Assembly (NCBI GenBank): GCA_029260755.1
Contig: JAJDCQ010000158.1
Span: 37,804 to 101,803 of the forward strand
Origin: Planctomycetota bacterium
Lineage (GTDB): Bacteria; Planctomycetota; J058; JAJDCQ01
Length of the DNA stretch: 64,000 nt
Direction of reading: 5' to 3'
The notes under the pieces were generated by a model that searched no databases, was not told the origin of the DNA, and saw only the letters and a program-made list of their open reading frames with translations. Numbering within the stretch: the first letter of the stretch is position 1; each line of letters opens with the position of its first letter. A program made the translations under genes and the position numbers. Shown one piece after another: positions 6,985 through 16,184 of the stretch.

Positions 6985-9900
6985 TCACTCGCGCCGCCGG
7001 AGCTGGTCGCGGAGCTGCGCGATCTTCGCCTTCAACCGGTCGAGGCGCTCGTCGTCCGGCTCGGAGAGCTCGACACAACGCTCGAGATCGGAGACGGCGC
7101 CCTCGAGGTCTCCCAGATACTCGCGCGCCTGAGCACGCCCGCCCCACGGCTTGAAGTAGCGCGGGTCGAGCGAGATCGCCCGATCGAAGTCGGAGCGGGC
7201 TCCTTCGAAGTCGCCCGCCTTCGTGAGCGAGAACCCGCGCCCCTCCCACGCCCCCGCGTAGCTCGGGTCGAGCTCGAGGGCGCGGGTGAAGTCGGCGATC
7301 GCCGCCTCGTCCTCGCCTCGCATCGCGTTCGCGGTGGCGCGATAGCGCCAGGCCTTCACGTAGAGCGGATCGAGCTCGAGGCAGCGGGACATGTCGGCGA
7401 CCGACGCCCCGAGCTCGTTCTTGCGCCCGTAGGTGTAGCCGCGGTGGAACCACGCCGATGCGTCATCGGGATCGAGCTCGAGGGCGCGGGAGAGGTCGGC
7501 GATCGCCCGCTCGTAGTCCTTCAGCCGGCTCCGGACGTAGCCTCGCTCCCGCCACGCCTCCGCGAGCTCGGGCTCGAGCTCGATCGCTCGATCGAGGTCG
7601 GCGACCGCCTCCTCGTTCCGATCCTTCGAGACGCGGACCTTCGCGCGCTCGAGGTAGCCGACCGCCGTCTCCTCCTCGAGCCCCGTGTCGACGCCCGTCC
7701 GATCGAGCCACCGGCTCACCTGGCGCCAGAACGTCCCGCTCCGCCCGAACCGCCAGCGCGCGGCGAGGAGAATGCGCTCCGCGTCCTCGCCGCCGAGGAG
7801 ACAGAGCGCGATCCCGGCCGGGACGGCGCGGAGCGGATCCGCCTCGGTCAGGACGTAGCGCCCGAGCGGGCGAAGCGCCCCGGCTCGAATCCCGATCCGG
7901 CCGAGCGCCTCGCAGCAGACGCGCGCCGTGATGAAGCGCTCCCGATCGACCGCCGCCTCCTGGAGCCTCGCGGCCAGCGCGAGGACGGCGCTCCGCTCCC
8001 GCTTCCTCTGACGTCCGCCGACGCGCGCGGCCAGCCGGACGCCGGCCTCCTCGAACGCCTCCCGGCTCGCCTCGCCGAGGCGGCCGCCGTCGAGCGGCGC
8101 GAGACGCTCCTCGAGAGCGGTCTCCATCGCGGAGACGGCCGCGGCGACCTCGCCGGAGTCGTCGGCCGCGCGCTCGGCGGCGGTCGGGGTCGCGGCCTGA
8201 ACCCAGGCTTCCCGCAGGGGGCCGTCGAGATCGTCCGTCACCCGCTCGAGCTCCGCGGCGAGGCGCGCGACGACGACCGGATCGGCGATGCGCACGAGCT
8301 CGAAGACCGCGTCGTCACGCCCGCCCGGGCGAAGGGCGAGGTCGCCACGTCGCGCCTCGGCGATGATGGCATCGGCGGCGGCGAGTCGGCCCGCGCGCCG
8401 GGCGCGGCGCGCATCGTCCAGCTCTCGCAGGGCGACGCCGACGGCCAGCGCATCGACCTCGAGGTCGCCCGCCGCATCGTAGGCGCTCGCGGCCAGGCTC
8501 CATTGCTCCGCCCGCCGCGCGACCTCCCCACAGGCCATCGCCGCCTCGAACGCGCGCCGCCGCGCGTCGGCGTCATCGGGGGCGAGGGCGTGAAGCGTGG
8601 CGCTCGTCTGAACGGCGCGGAGCGCGAGGCCGAGCAGCTCATCGTGATCGGCCGCCTCCGTCGAGGCCGGCCTCGCGCGAGCCTCGTCGAACGCGGCCTG
8701 CGCCGTGTCGGCGGCGCGCCGGGCGTCGGCGGCGAACGCGGCGCGCAGCGAGGCGTCGCGACGCCTCCACGCGCCGAGCACGAGCACGCCCGCGACGGCG
8801 GCGACGAGGAGCACCGTCGCGAGGGTCGCCGCCAGGGCGGCGGCCTTCGGATTGTCGCGAGCCCATCGGCGCGCGCGCACCGCCCGGCCGTCGGGGCGCG
8901 CCGCGATCACCTTGCCGTCGAGGAAGTGGCCGAGGTCGTCGGCGAGCGCCTCGATGCTCGGGTAGCGGTCGGCGGGCTCCTTCGCGAGGCAGCGGAGGAC
9001 GATCGTCTCGAGGTCGGGGTGGATCGACGCGTCGAGCGAGCGCGGCGGCGGGGGCGGCACGTAGAGGATCCGCCGCATCGCCTCGGCGAACGAGAGGTCG
9101 CCGTCGAGCGGCGGCCGACCGGTGAGGACGCGGTAGAGGACGCCGCCCGTCGCGTAGACGTCCGCCGGCGGACCGATCCCGTCGCCGCGCCCCGCCTGCT
9201 CCGGCGCCATGTAGGCGGGCGTCCCGAGCACCTGACCGGTGACGGTGAGGCGGTCGTCGTCGAGGCGACGGGCGAGACCGAAGTCGGTCAGCCGGGCCTG
9301 CCCCTCGGCGTCCACCAGGATGTTCTCGGGCTTCACATCGCGATGGACGACGCCCTCGGCGTGCGCGTGGACGAGGGCGAGGGCGACCTCGCGGACGAGC
9401 TCGACGGCGCGCCGCCGGGGCAGGTCGTTCGACTTGAGGCGCGCCTCGAAGCTCGCCCCGACGACGAGGTCCATCACGATCCACGAGCGGTCGTCCTCGT
9501 GAGCGACCTCGTGCACCGTGACGATCCCGGGGTGACGGAGTCGGGCGGCGGTCCGCGCCTCGCGCTCGAAGCGGAGGCGGTGCTGATCGGTGACGGTCGA
9601 GCCCGGCCCGCCGAGCAGCTTGACGGCGACCTCGCGGGCGAGTGACGGATCCCAGGCCCGCCAGACGACGCCCATCCCACCCCGCCCGATCTGCTCGACG
9701 AGCCGGTAGCGACCGACGAGATCGCCCGCCTCCTGACGTGGGCGGAGTCGGCCCGAGTCACTCCGCAAGCGTCCCGACGCCGTGGGGACGCGCGGAGGCC
9801 GCGGCGGCGCCTCGAGCGCGGTCGGCGCGAGCGGCGCTCGCGCGATCCGGCCGGAGCCGAGCTCGCGGGAGACGTCGCGGATCTCGTCGGGGCCGACCCG

Positions 9901-10065
9901 GCCCCGCTCGACGAGGACCTGGGCGAGGCGCCGATTCCCGCGGGTCGCCTCGCCGAGGGCGTCGCGCAGGTCGGTCTCGGAGAGGCGGCCCCTGGCGACG
10001 AGGGCGCGGCCAATCGCTTGATCGTGCGCCTTGGCGGCGGGCTCGGGGGACGCGGGCCGGGTCAC
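6985..10065 (-). CDS. Membrane Ser/Thr protein kinase with MshEN-like N-terminus and C-terminal TPRs
   Basis: 1026 residues from the GTG at 10065, which has GGAGG upstream; a longer ATG start at 10209 lacks one. Residues 15-70 resemble the MshEN/GspE N-terminal fold (paired ...ALVARGRLSETDLRDAL / VLVERGRVGPDEIRDV), a c-di-GMP-binding fold in other proteins. The Hanks kinase spans about 117-385: IGRGGMGVVW, VAVKLL, HRDVKPEN near 240, DFG near 260, GTPAYMAPEQ. One membrane helix lies at about 408-430. A 370-residue helical domain follows, containing CCEALGRIGIRAGAL and shared with the kinase at 30.6-34.4 kb, then about six TPRs (805-1010). The C-terminal part should face the periplasm if the kinase is cytosolic. 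It probably phosphorylates Ser/Thr in response to protein-protein contacts. Cotranscribed with the PqqB-like gene. Confidence 0.92.
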   Translation of the reverse strand: MTRPASPEPAAKAHDQAIGRALVARGRLSETDLRDALGEATRGNRRLAQVLVERGRVGPDEIRDVSRELGSGRIARAPLAPTALEAPPRPPRVPTASGRLRSDSGRLRPRQEAGDLVGRYRLVEQIGRGGMGVVWRAWDPSLAREVAVKLLGGPGSTVTDQHRLRFEREARTAARLRHPGIVTVHEVAHEDDRSWIVMDLVVGASFEARLKSNDLPRRRAVELVREVALALVHAHAEGVVHRDVKPENILVDAEGQARLTDFGLARRLDDDRLTVTGQVLGTPAYMAPEQAGRGDGIGPPADVYATGGVLYRVLTGRPPLDGDLSFAEAMRRILYVPPPPPRSLDASIHPDLETIVLRCLAKEPADRYPSIEALADDLGHFLDGKVIAARPDGRAVRARRWARDNPKAAALAATLATVLLVAAVAGVLVLGAWRRRDASLRAAFAADARRAADTAQAAFDEARARPASTEAADHDELLGLALRAVQTSATLHALAPDDADARRRAFEAAMACGEVARRAEQWSLAASAYDAAGDLEVDALAVGVALRELDDARRARRAGRLAAADAIIAEARRGDLALRPGGRDDAVFELVRIADPVVVARLAAELERVTDDLDGPLREAWVQAATPTAAERAADDSGEVAAAVSAMETALEERLAPLDGGRLGEASREAFEEAGVRLAARVGGRQRKRERSAVLALAARLQEAAVDRERFITARVCCEALGRIGIRAGALRPLGRYVLTEADPLRAVPAGIALCLLGGEDAERILLAARWRFGRSGTFWRQVSRWLDRTGVDTGLEEETAVGYLERAKVRVSKDRNEEAVADLDRAIELEPELAEAWRERGYVRSRLKDYERAIADLSRALELDPDDASAWFHRGYTYGRKNELGASVADMSRCLELDPLYVKAWRYRATANAMRGEDEAAIADFTRALELDPSYAGAWEGRGFSLTKAGDFEGARSDFDRAISLDPRYFKPWGGRAQAREYLGDLEGAVSDLERCVELSEPDDERLDRLKAKIAQLRDQLRRRE

Positions 10066-10163
10066 GGATCCTCCGGGTCCACGGTAACGGGGCAGCGCGG
10101 CGATCGGCAACGCCCCGTCGTCGAGCTCTTCCCCTGAGCGAGACGAGCGGCGGCAGGTCGGAG

Positions 10164-10169
10164 TAGAAT
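10164..10169 (+). promoter_or_regulatory. Candidate -10 box (TAGAAT) for the HlyIII-like gene
   Basis: TAGAAT lies 30 bases before the ATG in the 134-base gap between two divergent genes. No convincing -35 is visible. A TACCGT on the other strand near 10081-10086 may serve the kinase gene. Confidence 0.35.
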
Positions 10170-10199
10170 GGTGGAGGCCACGTCCCGGCCGACCACCGT

Positions 10200-10901
10200 A
10201 TGGACCCATCGATCTATCCGATCCCAGGCTTCGCCGAACCCGTCTGCTCGCTCTCCCACCTCGTCGCCGCCGGGGTGTTCACGACGCTGAGCCCGGCCCT
10301 CGTGAAGCGGGCGCGGGGCGAGCCCGTCCGGGTCGCCGCCCTGGGGACCTTCGCGTTCTGCTGCATCCTGCTCCTGTCGATGAGCGGGGTCTATCACCTC
10401 CTGTCGCCCGGGACCGACGGGCGAGCGGTCCTTCGGCGGCTCGATCACGCCGCGATCTTCAGCCTCATCGCGGCGACGTTCACCGCCGGCCACGTCGTCC
10501 TGTTTCGCGGCGTGTGGCGCTGGGCGATGGTCACGCTGATCTGGGTGATCGCCGCCACCGGCATCACGCTCAAGTCGATCTTCTTCGCCACCCTTCCGGA
10601 GTGGGCCGGGCTGATCGCCTACCTCGGGATGGGATGGCTCGGCGTCCTCTCGGCGATCAAGGTCGGGCTCTCGCACGGGTGGCCGACCGTCCGGCTCCTC
10701 GTGTTCGGCGGCGTCGCCTACTCGATCGGCGCCGTCTTCGAGTTCGCGCGGCGACCGGTCCTCGTGCCCGGCGTCGTCGGGCCGCACGAGGTGTTTCACG
10801 TCGCGGTGATCGTGGGCATCGGCCTGCACTGGCTCTTTCTGTATCAGACCGCCGACCATGCGCACCCCGACGGCGAGGCCTCGCCCGCACGAGCGACCTG
10901 A
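10200..10901 (+). CDS. HlyIII/PAQR family seven-helix membrane protein
   Basis: 233 residues with seven hydrophobic segments. It shows the family's conserved metal-site motifs in order: SLSHL near residue 18, SGVYHLL near 62, LDHAAIF near 82, and the C-terminal HEVFHVAVIVGIGLHWLFLY, which brings the paired His residues of the CREST-superfamily zinc site. Bacterial members are called hemolysin III, but toxicity is poorly supported; an intramembrane hydrolase or channel-like role is possible. Length is typical (about 210-240). It is followed about 80 bases later by a lipase-like gene on the same strand. The gene has its own upstream gap with a TAGAAT box, and no clear Shine-Dalgarno beyond a GGAGG some 24 bases upstream. 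Confidence 0.85.
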   Translation: MDPSIYPIPGFAEPVCSLSHLVAAGVFTTLSPALVKRARGEPVRVAALGTFAFCCILLLSMSGVYHLLSPGTDGRAVLRRLDHAAIFSLIAATFTAGHVVLFRGVWRWAMVTLIWVIAATGITLKSIFFATLPEWAGLIAYLGMGWLGVLSAIKVGLSHGWPTVRLLVFGGVAYSIGAVFEFARRPVLVPGVVGPHEVFHVAVIVGIGLHWLFLYQTADHAHPDGEASPARAT

Positions 10902-10948
10902 ACCGGTGGGCGCCCGAGGACGAGGCGCGCCTTCTGGTTCGCGTGCGG

Positions 10949-10954
10949 TAGGAT
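10949..10954 (+). promoter_or_regulatory. Candidate -10 box (TAGGAT) for the hydrolase gene
   Basis: TAGGAT in the short gap after the HlyIII-like gene. It overlaps the most upstream in-frame ATG (10953), which argues that translation starts further down, at 10980 or 10998. Confidence 0.35.
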
Positions 10955-10979
10955 GGAAGCGTCGTTTCCACGCGGCCCG

Positions 10980-11879
10980 ATGACCACGAGAGACGCGATG
11001 CCCACCGAACCCTCGGACCGACTGCCCATCGACGAGCCGACGACCGCCGCCGAGCGAGCCAGCGTGTGGCGGCGACTGGGCGCGGGCGTGGTGCGCACGG
11101 TCGACGTCGCCTGCCGGACGAGCGTGCGCGCCGTCCGAAACGTGGATCGAGACGCCGGGCGTCACCTCCTCGAGCTGCCCGCCCTCGGACTGGTGACGCT
11201 GGCCGGGCTGCGACGGGCACGCGAGATCGAACGCCGCCCGGACGACTGGCACCGCCCGCTCATCCTCGTCCATGGCCTCGGCGGCCATCCCGGCAACTTC
11301 GCTGCCCTCCGAGCCTGGCTCGGCCTTCAGGGTCGCCGGCGCGTCTACGCGCCGCGCCTCGACCCCGCCACCTCCATCGAGGAGATGGGCACGCATCTCG
11401 CCGAGACGATCGCCGACGTCCTCCTCGCGAACGACCTGCCGGACGACGCCCAGGTCGACCTCATCGCGCACAGCATGGGCGGGCTCGTCGCTCGATGTGC
11501 CCTCGATGATCCGGCGACGGCGCGGCGCGTGTCGACCCTCGTCACCCTGGGGACGCCCCACGCCGGGTCGCTCGCGGCCCGCTTCTCCTCGGGCGGTCAC
11601 GCCGTCCGGCTCCGGCCCGAGTCGCCGCTCATGACTCGCCTCGCCGACCAGCTCCCCTGGTCGAGCCCCGTCCGGCTCGTCTGCTTCTGGTCGCGGAGCG
11701 ACCTCCTCCTCCTTCCCCACACGACCGGCCGGGTCGAGCACGCCGAGAACCGCGAGGTTCCGGGGCTCACCCACTACGGCTACCTCCTCTACCCCTCGGT
11801 GTGGAGGGGCGTCGCCGAGGCGCTCGCCGACCCGTGGCACGTCGGCGGCCGGGTCGCTCCCCAGGCGAACCCGGCCTGA
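10980..11879 (+). CDS. Alpha/beta-hydrolase, lipase/PGAP1-like
   Basis: 299 residues from the ATG at 10980; ATG 10953 overlaps a likely -10 box and ATG 10998 is also possible. After about 80 amphipathic residues comes the hydrolase core: ILVHGLGGHPGNF (oxyanion loop, near 96), then DLIAHSMGGLVAR with nucleophile Ser165 in the G/A-x-S-x-G elbow, then TLVTLGTPHAGS, the strand typical of lipases and PGAP1-like esterases. A likely catalytic Asp is in the WSRSDLLLLP segment and the His in GLTHYGYL. No signal peptide is obvious, although the N-terminal region could bind membranes. Probable substrate: an acyl ester or lipid. The following gene begins 26 bases after its stop, so the two may share a transcript. 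Confidence 0.85.
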   Translation: MTTRDAMPTEPSDRLPIDEPTTAAERASVWRRLGAGVVRTVDVACRTSVRAVRNVDRDAGRHLLELPALGLVTLAGLRRAREIERRPDDWHRPLILVHGLGGHPGNFAALRAWLGLQGRRRVYAPRLDPATSIEEMGTHLAETIADVLLANDLPDDAQVDLIAHSMGGLVARCALDDPATARRVSTLVTLGTPHAGSLAARFSSGGHAVRLRPESPLMTRLADQLPWSSPVRLVCFWSRSDLLLLPHTTGRVEHAENREVPGLTHYGYLLYPSVWRGVAEALADPWHVGGRVAPQANPA

Positions 11880-11905
11880 CCCACCTTCCGGCGCGGAGAC
11901 ATCCG

Positions 11906-12829
11906 ATGAAGCTCGCGAGAACGATCGCCCTGACCATCGTGGCGGTCGCGACGACCCTCACGCCGCTCGAGCTCGCCCGACCCGCGGAGCCGGACGACGA
12001 GCGGCTCCCCGGGCGCGGCGTCGCGCTCGAGTCGGGCGAGATCGTCTCGGCGATCCGGAAGCGCGACGAGAGCGTCGTCGTCTCGAACGTCTCGACCGCG
12101 CCCGGCGACGCCTACGGAAACCCGGGCGGCGCCGGTCCGTTCTACTCCAAGATCCTCGGACGCCCGCTCGTCCACCGCGAGGTCGTCTACTTCACCGTCC
12201 CGGCCAGGCCGGTCGGCTACGACCTCGACGTCGCCCGCTTCAGCAAGGTGATCGGACGCGTCCTCCGGAGCACGGGCTTCGACGGGAAGCCGATCTCGAC
12301 ACCGTTCGCCATCGTCCTCGCCGAGCTCGACGAGACCGACTTCGACGGAGTCGCGGTCCACTGGAGCGAGCACCGCCTCGAGGCGTGCGTCTCGACGGAG
12401 GCGAAACCGCTGGCGGAGCTCTCGACCCAGCTCGGCTGGCGCTGGGTCGACTGGCAGGCGGCGAAGTCGCTCGAGGGTCGGGACGCCGACGACGTCGCGA
12501 AGATCCGCCGCGACATGAAGAGCCTCGCGGCGCCCGAGACCGACGCCCAGCGGGCGATCGTCGCGGCCGCCCGCGAGGCGATCGCGGCGTTCGCGGGCGT
12601 GCTCGCCGCGGAGGCCGGCGCGGCCGGGGCGAGCGGGAAGCTCGACGTCGTCGTCGCGGGGAAGCGCCTCCCGGCGGGAGCGGCCGAGGTGCTCGCCGAC
12701 GGGCTCGGCGCCGACGGCGTCGACCTCCCGTTCGCCATCGGCTCGGTGAAGGCCGCCGACGACCCCGGCCTCGCGAGCGTCCGCGGCGCGCTCATCGCGG
12801 CGCTGGCCGACGGCGACGAGGATCGCTAA
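11906..12829 (+). CDS. Secreted protein of unknown function
   Basis: 307 residues from the ATG at 11906, with GGAGA about 8 bases upstream. The signal peptide covers about residues 1-27 (hydrophobic run IALTIVAVATTLTPL). The mature part opens with a compact region rich in Val/Tyr/Phe strands (KILGRPLVHREVVYFTVPARPVGY) and later has a DFDGVAVHWSEHRLEACV segment. The C-terminal 120 residues are Ala-rich helices followed by a TPM- or ABC-substrate-like alternation that I cannot assign. No catalytic motif or membrane anchor was seen. It ends 8 bases from a convergent gene. I do not recognise the family; neighbours give no pathway. Confidence 0.7.
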   Translation: MKLARTIALTIVAVATTLTPLELARPAEPDDERLPGRGVALESGEIVSAIRKRDESVVVSNVSTAPGDAYGNPGGAGPFYSKILGRPLVHREVVYFTVPARPVGYDLDVARFSKVIGRVLRSTGFDGKPISTPFAIVLAELDETDFDGVAVHWSEHRLEACVSTEAKPLAELSTQLGWRWVDWQAAKSLEGRDADDVAKIRRDMKSLAAPETDAQRAIVAAAREAIAAFAGVLAAEAGAAGASGKLDVVVAGKRLPAGAAEVLADGLGADGVDLPFAIGSVKAADDPGLASVRGALIAALADGDEDR

Positions 12830-12837
12830 CCCAGTCG

Positions 12838-13485
12838 TCAGCCCGTCGCCTCGACCCCCAGCTTCGCGGCGACCGCGGGATCGGAGACCGGATAGACGGC
12901 CTCCCGCGGCGTGACGAGGGCGGCGAGATCATCCAGGCGCGCGCGCTGCTCGGCCACGAGATCCGAGATGTCATCGATCGCCATGATCCACTCGGTCGCG
13001 TAACGGCGGAGCGTCTCCCCGCGGAGCCCGAGCTGGATCGCCCGGCGCGAGAGCGACGCGCCGCCCGGCCCGTGGTCGGGATCCCACTGGAGGCGCACAT
13101 CCGACGCGGCGCCGGCCGACTGCCAGGCCTCCTGACTGCCATAGACCTCGGGGACGTGGCTACTGTGGACCGCCGCGCCCAGGATCTCATCGAAGCCCGA
13201 TCGCCGGATCCGGACGGCGAGGGTGACCTCCTGATCCTGCTTCGTCCCCCAGCCCGAGCGGTACATCATCCAGAGGAAGTTCGGCTTGATCCAGCTCATC
13301 CGCTCGAACGAGAAGTCGCCGCCGAAGCGGCCGTGCTCGGCGGCCCAGCGCCCGATCGAGGCACGGTATGCCTGATAGACGACGACCGAGTCGTCGTCGT
13401 ACTGCGCGAGGATGTGCCGACCGCTGGCGGGCCAGCGCGCGCTCTGCACCTCCCAGCGCTCGGTCGTCAGGTTCATCTCGCTCAT
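12838..13485 (-). CDS. DUF4291 family protein
   Basis: 215 residues from the ATG at 13485, which has GGGAGAG upstream; a GTG at 13527 would add 14 residues outside the conserved region. The core motifs are those of DUF4291: HILAQYDDDSVVVYQAY, then FSFERMSWIKPNFLWMMYRSGW, then TKQDQEVTLAVRIRRSGFDEIL, ending with a DPDHGPGG..RRAIQLGLRG block. The family is a small cytoplasmic protein found across bacteria and some eukaryotes with no established function. Many charged and aromatic residues are invariant, suggesting enzyme activity, but no reaction is known. No signal peptide. Convergent with the secreted protein before it, divergent from the one after it. Confidence 0.85.
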   Translation of the reverse strand: MSEMNLTTERWEVQSARWPASGRHILAQYDDDSVVVYQAYRASIGRWAAEHGRFGGDFSFERMSWIKPNFLWMMYRSGWGTKQDQEVTLAVRIRRSGFDEILGAAVHSSHVPEVYGSQEAWQSAGAASDVRLQWDPDHGPGGASLSRRAIQLGLRGETLRRYATEWIMAIDDISDLVAEQRARLDDLAALVTPREAVYPVSDPAVAAKLGVEATG

Positions 13486-13602
13486 CGAACGGCGCTCTCC
13501 CGTCCGCGGATCGTAGATCGAGCTCACGGACGGAGCAACCGGCGTCCCGCCTCCACTCGAGGAGGGCGGTCGCGAGCCCGTCGAATCGTTCGGCCGGGCC
13601 GG

Positions 13603-13608
13603 CTAGGC
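13603..13608 (+). promoter_or_regulatory. Candidate -10 box (TAGGCT)
   Basis: GCTAGGCT lies 32 bases upstream of the start of the following secreted-protein gene. This is the same kind of TA-centred box seen before several genes here. No clear -35. Confidence 0.3.
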
Positions 13609-13640
13609 TGCCAGGAACCCGAGAGACGATGGAGACCGAC

Positions 13641-14618
13641 ATGACCCGTTCGCCGACGCGGGTCGCGCTCGCCGCGACCCTCCTCCTCGCCGCCCTGACG
13701 ACCGCCACGCCAGCCGCGGGCCAGGACGCCGCCCCCGACGGGACCGAGTCCGGCCTCACCTTCGGCTGGAAGATCCCCGCCCGCTGCGGCGTGACGGTGG
13801 TCCAGGAGAAGAAGGGCAACGCCGTCAAGACGCGCTACGAGCTCCACCTGCGCGAGGAGCCCGCGTCCGAGCACCTGCGCCTGAGCTTCGAGAACGTCGA
13901 GATCCTCGAGGTGAACGGCATGGACGTGACGACGCCGGCGGGCAAGGCGATGCTCGGGCCGGCGGCGGCCGCGGGCGCGATGTATCCGGACCTCATCATC
14001 GCCAAGGACGGGACGTTCGTCGACGCCGTCGGGGTCGAGGAGATGATCGACCGGACCCTCGAGCTCATCGAGGAGCAGCAGCGCGCCCAGGGGCAGTTCG
14101 ACGAGGAGACCCACGCGCAGGTCACGGCGATGATGAAGGCGCCGGGGATGGTCGCGCAGGTGACGATGAAGTCGAGCGAGTCCTGGGAGGTCTGGGTCGG
14201 CGCGTGGATCGGCGTCGACGCGGCGGCGGGCGAGTCGATGGAGGGTGAGGTGCCGCTGCCGATGCCGGACGGGTCGACCCTGCCGGGGAAGCTGAAGATC
14301 ACCAACGAGGGCGCGGCGGCCGACGTCCCCGGCCACATCGAGCTGCGGCTCGAGAACCTCGTCGCGGGTGAGGAGGCGCGGGCGACCTTCGCGGCGTTCA
14401 TGAAGAAGATGATGAAGGACATGGCGGACGGCGCGGCGATGCCGAAGATCCTCTCCTTCGAGAAGCGGAGCGAGGTGACCGCGGTGATCGACCCGAGCAC
14501 GCTCCGGCCCCACGGCGTGAAGACCCAGGCGACCGCCGTGATCGAGATGGAGGGCGTCGGCGAGCAGAGGCAGGTCGAGCGCTCGAGCTACGAGTTCGAC
14601 TGGTCGATCGGGAAGTAG
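13641..14618 (+). CDS. Secreted protein of unknown function
   Basis: 325 residues from the ATG at 13641 (GGAGA 5 bases upstream; ATG at 13629 is an alternative). The signal peptide is about 1-26, cut near PAAGQ. The mature protein alternates strand-rich stretches (VTVVQEKKGNAVKTRYELHL, EHLRLSFENVEILEVNG) with Met-rich helices (MIDRTLELIEEQQRAQ, FMKKMMKDMADGAAMPK). The last third is strand-rich again and ends in YEFDWSIGK. No catalytic motif, Cys pair or anchor is visible. The overall plan (long beta sheet, a W-x-V-x-VG segment in the middle) vaguely recalls the secreted protein at 16.4-17.3 kb, but I cannot claim homology. It is convergent with the first 511-residue gene, with a GC-rich hairpin between them. 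Confidence 0.72.
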   Translation: MTRSPTRVALAATLLLAALTTATPAAGQDAAPDGTESGLTFGWKIPARCGVTVVQEKKGNAVKTRYELHLREEPASEHLRLSFENVEILEVNGMDVTTPAGKAMLGPAAAAGAMYPDLIIAKDGTFVDAVGVEEMIDRTLELIEEQQRAQGQFDEETHAQVTAMMKAPGMVAQVTMKSSESWEVWVGAWIGVDAAAGESMEGEVPLPMPDGSTLPGKLKITNEGAAADVPGHIELRLENLVAGEEARATFAAFMKKMMKDMADGAAMPKILSFEKRSEVTAVIDPSTLRPHGVKTQATAVIEMEGVGEQRQVERSSYEFDWSIGK

Positions 14619-14626
14619 GGACCGGG

Positions 14627-14640
14627 CCGCGCGGGCGCGG
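14627..14640. terminator. GC-rich hairpin between convergent genes
   Basis: CCGCGC-GG-GCGCGG lies in the 30-base gap between two convergent stops and could end both transcripts. No T-run. Confidence 0.35.
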
Positions 14641-14648
14641 TTGCCTGC

Positions 14649-16184
14649 TCACTGCGACATGGCGTCGTTGAGACGCCCGAGGGAACGGTGGAGGCTCTCG
14701 AGCGACTCGACGAACCCAGGTCCGGCGCCGTTCAGATCCCGGAGCAGGTCGGCACGCCGGCTCCGGTCGTCGCGTCGACGCGCGCGGCCCGTCGTCCCGA
14801 GGAGGGCGTCCTCGATCCCGCTCGCGTCGCCGCGCCGCCGCTCCGTGTCGTTCCGGGGCGCGGCGGCGGCCGCCGCCACGACCGCGCGGCCGTCAGGCGC
14901 GAGAGCCACGGCGGCCGGCCCGGAGCGGAGCGCGATCAGGCGATCGCGGGTCTCCGCATCGAGCCGCGGCGCGGCCCGGAGGGCGTCGGAGAGCTGCTGG
15001 GCGAGGTCATCGGGGAGCTCCGCCGGCCTCGGAAGGGGATCGGTCAGCCCGAGCGAGTCGCCGAGGTCCCCGAGGGCGCCGCCCGGCTGACGGCCGAGGA
15101 CCCGGGAGATGTCGAGGCCCTCGAGGGTGAGGGCGACCTCCGACCCGTCGACGGTCGCGACGTGGGTGAGCACGATCTCGGGCGCGTCGGGCGTCCCGGC
15201 GAGGGCGTCCCGCCAGGCTCGCTCGAGGACCGCGGCGGCGGTCGTCGCCGTCGCATCCGCTCCATGAAGGGCGAGGAGGTCGGCGAGTGAGAGACGCGCG
15301 AGGCCCACTCCGATCAGGTCCGAGTCGCGGACGGCGCGAAGGCGGATGGTCACGATCGTGTGGGCCGGGACCGGCGTGGCGGTCTCGGTCGGCTTCCCGT
15401 GGGAGAGAACGGCGCCGCGGGCGTGGGACCGTTCGGTCGCGATCACGGGCTCGACGCCGGTCGCGAGGATGGTCGCGCCCGATCCGGCGAGCTCGTCGCG
15501 TCTCTCGTCGAGAGTCCTCTCAGCGCTCTCGATGGCGCGTTCGCGGGCGACGGACGGGCTCTCGGAGACGAAGGACTGCGACACCTCGGCGAGGTGGAAT
15601 CCCGGCGTATCCGCTCGCGAGGACGGTCCCTCGAAGCGCACGCCCGACAAGGGGAACCCGATCCCGTCTCCGCCCGCGTCACCCCACACCCAGCCGCGTT
15701 CGGGACGGCCCGGGCGATCCCACGCGTGGCGCATCCGGGAAGTGAAGCCCGCCGAAGGAGCTCCCGCGACGAGACCCGTCAGATCGGTGGCCGTGAGCGC
15801 GACCCGCGCCGAGTGGGCGTCGGTCGAGAGCAAGAGCACGGCACCCTCGAGGCGGCGCGAGCCGTCGAGTGGCGTGCGGCTCGCATAGAGCATCGAGACG
15901 GTGAAGCTGCGATAGAAGCGGCCCGACACGACCGCGCTGAACTCGAACTCGACGTCGGTGGCGAGCCGCGTGCCGCGGGTGCGGGCGATCGCGTCCCGCC
16001 AGGCGGCGAACGCGCCGGCGACGAGCTGCCTCTGTTGGCCCTGCGCGTCGCGCTCGGTCTCCCCCGACGAGGTCAGGGCCTTGCGAGCCACCCAGAGCTC
16101 CTCGGCGTCGGCGCGGTCGGCGCCGACGAGGACGATGGTCGCGGTGGCGAAGGTGGCGAGGACGGATCGGACGTTCAATCTCAT
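14649..16184 (-). CDS. Secreted 511-residue protein of unknown function, copy A
   Basis: 511 residues from the ATG at 16184 with AAGGAG upstream. The signal peptide is about 1-24 (cut near ADRADAEE). The product is a close paralogue of the 17324-18859 gene: same length, and the last 240 residues almost identical, while residues 25-270 differ at many sites. Shared blocks include LWVARK, TDVEFE, R[ST]FTVS-x-LYAS, GLVAGAPSAGF, RMRHAWDRPGRP-x-RGWVWG, SRADTPGFHLAEVSQS, VPAHTIVTIRLRAVRDS and PGGALxDLG. The centre looks like an all-beta domain, the C-terminus is helical and Arg/Asp-rich. There is no recognisable catalytic motif and few Cys. The family is not known to me. Its upstream 156 bases are also duplicated. 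Confidence 0.8.
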   Translation of the reverse strand: MRLNVRSVLATFATATIVLVGADRADAEELWVARKALTSSGETERDAQGQQRQLVAGAFAAWRDAIARTRGTRLATDVEFEFSAVVSGRFYRSFTVSMLYASRTPLDGSRRLEGAVLLLSTDAHSARVALTATDLTGLVAGAPSAGFTSRMRHAWDRPGRPERGWVWGDAGGDGIGFPLSGVRFEGPSSRADTPGFHLAEVSQSFVSESPSVARERAIESAERTLDERRDELAGSGATILATGVEPVIATERSHARGAVLSHGKPTETATPVPAHTIVTIRLRAVRDSDLIGVGLARLSLADLLALHGADATATTAAAVLERAWRDALAGTPDAPEIVLTHVATVDGSEVALTLEGLDISRVLGRQPGGALGDLGDSLGLTDPLPRPAELPDDLAQQLSDALRAAPRLDAETRDRLIALRSGPAAVALAPDGRAVVAAAAAAPRNDTERRRGDASGIEDALLGTTGRARRRDDRSRRADLLRDLNGAGPGFVESLESLHRSLGRLNDAMSQ

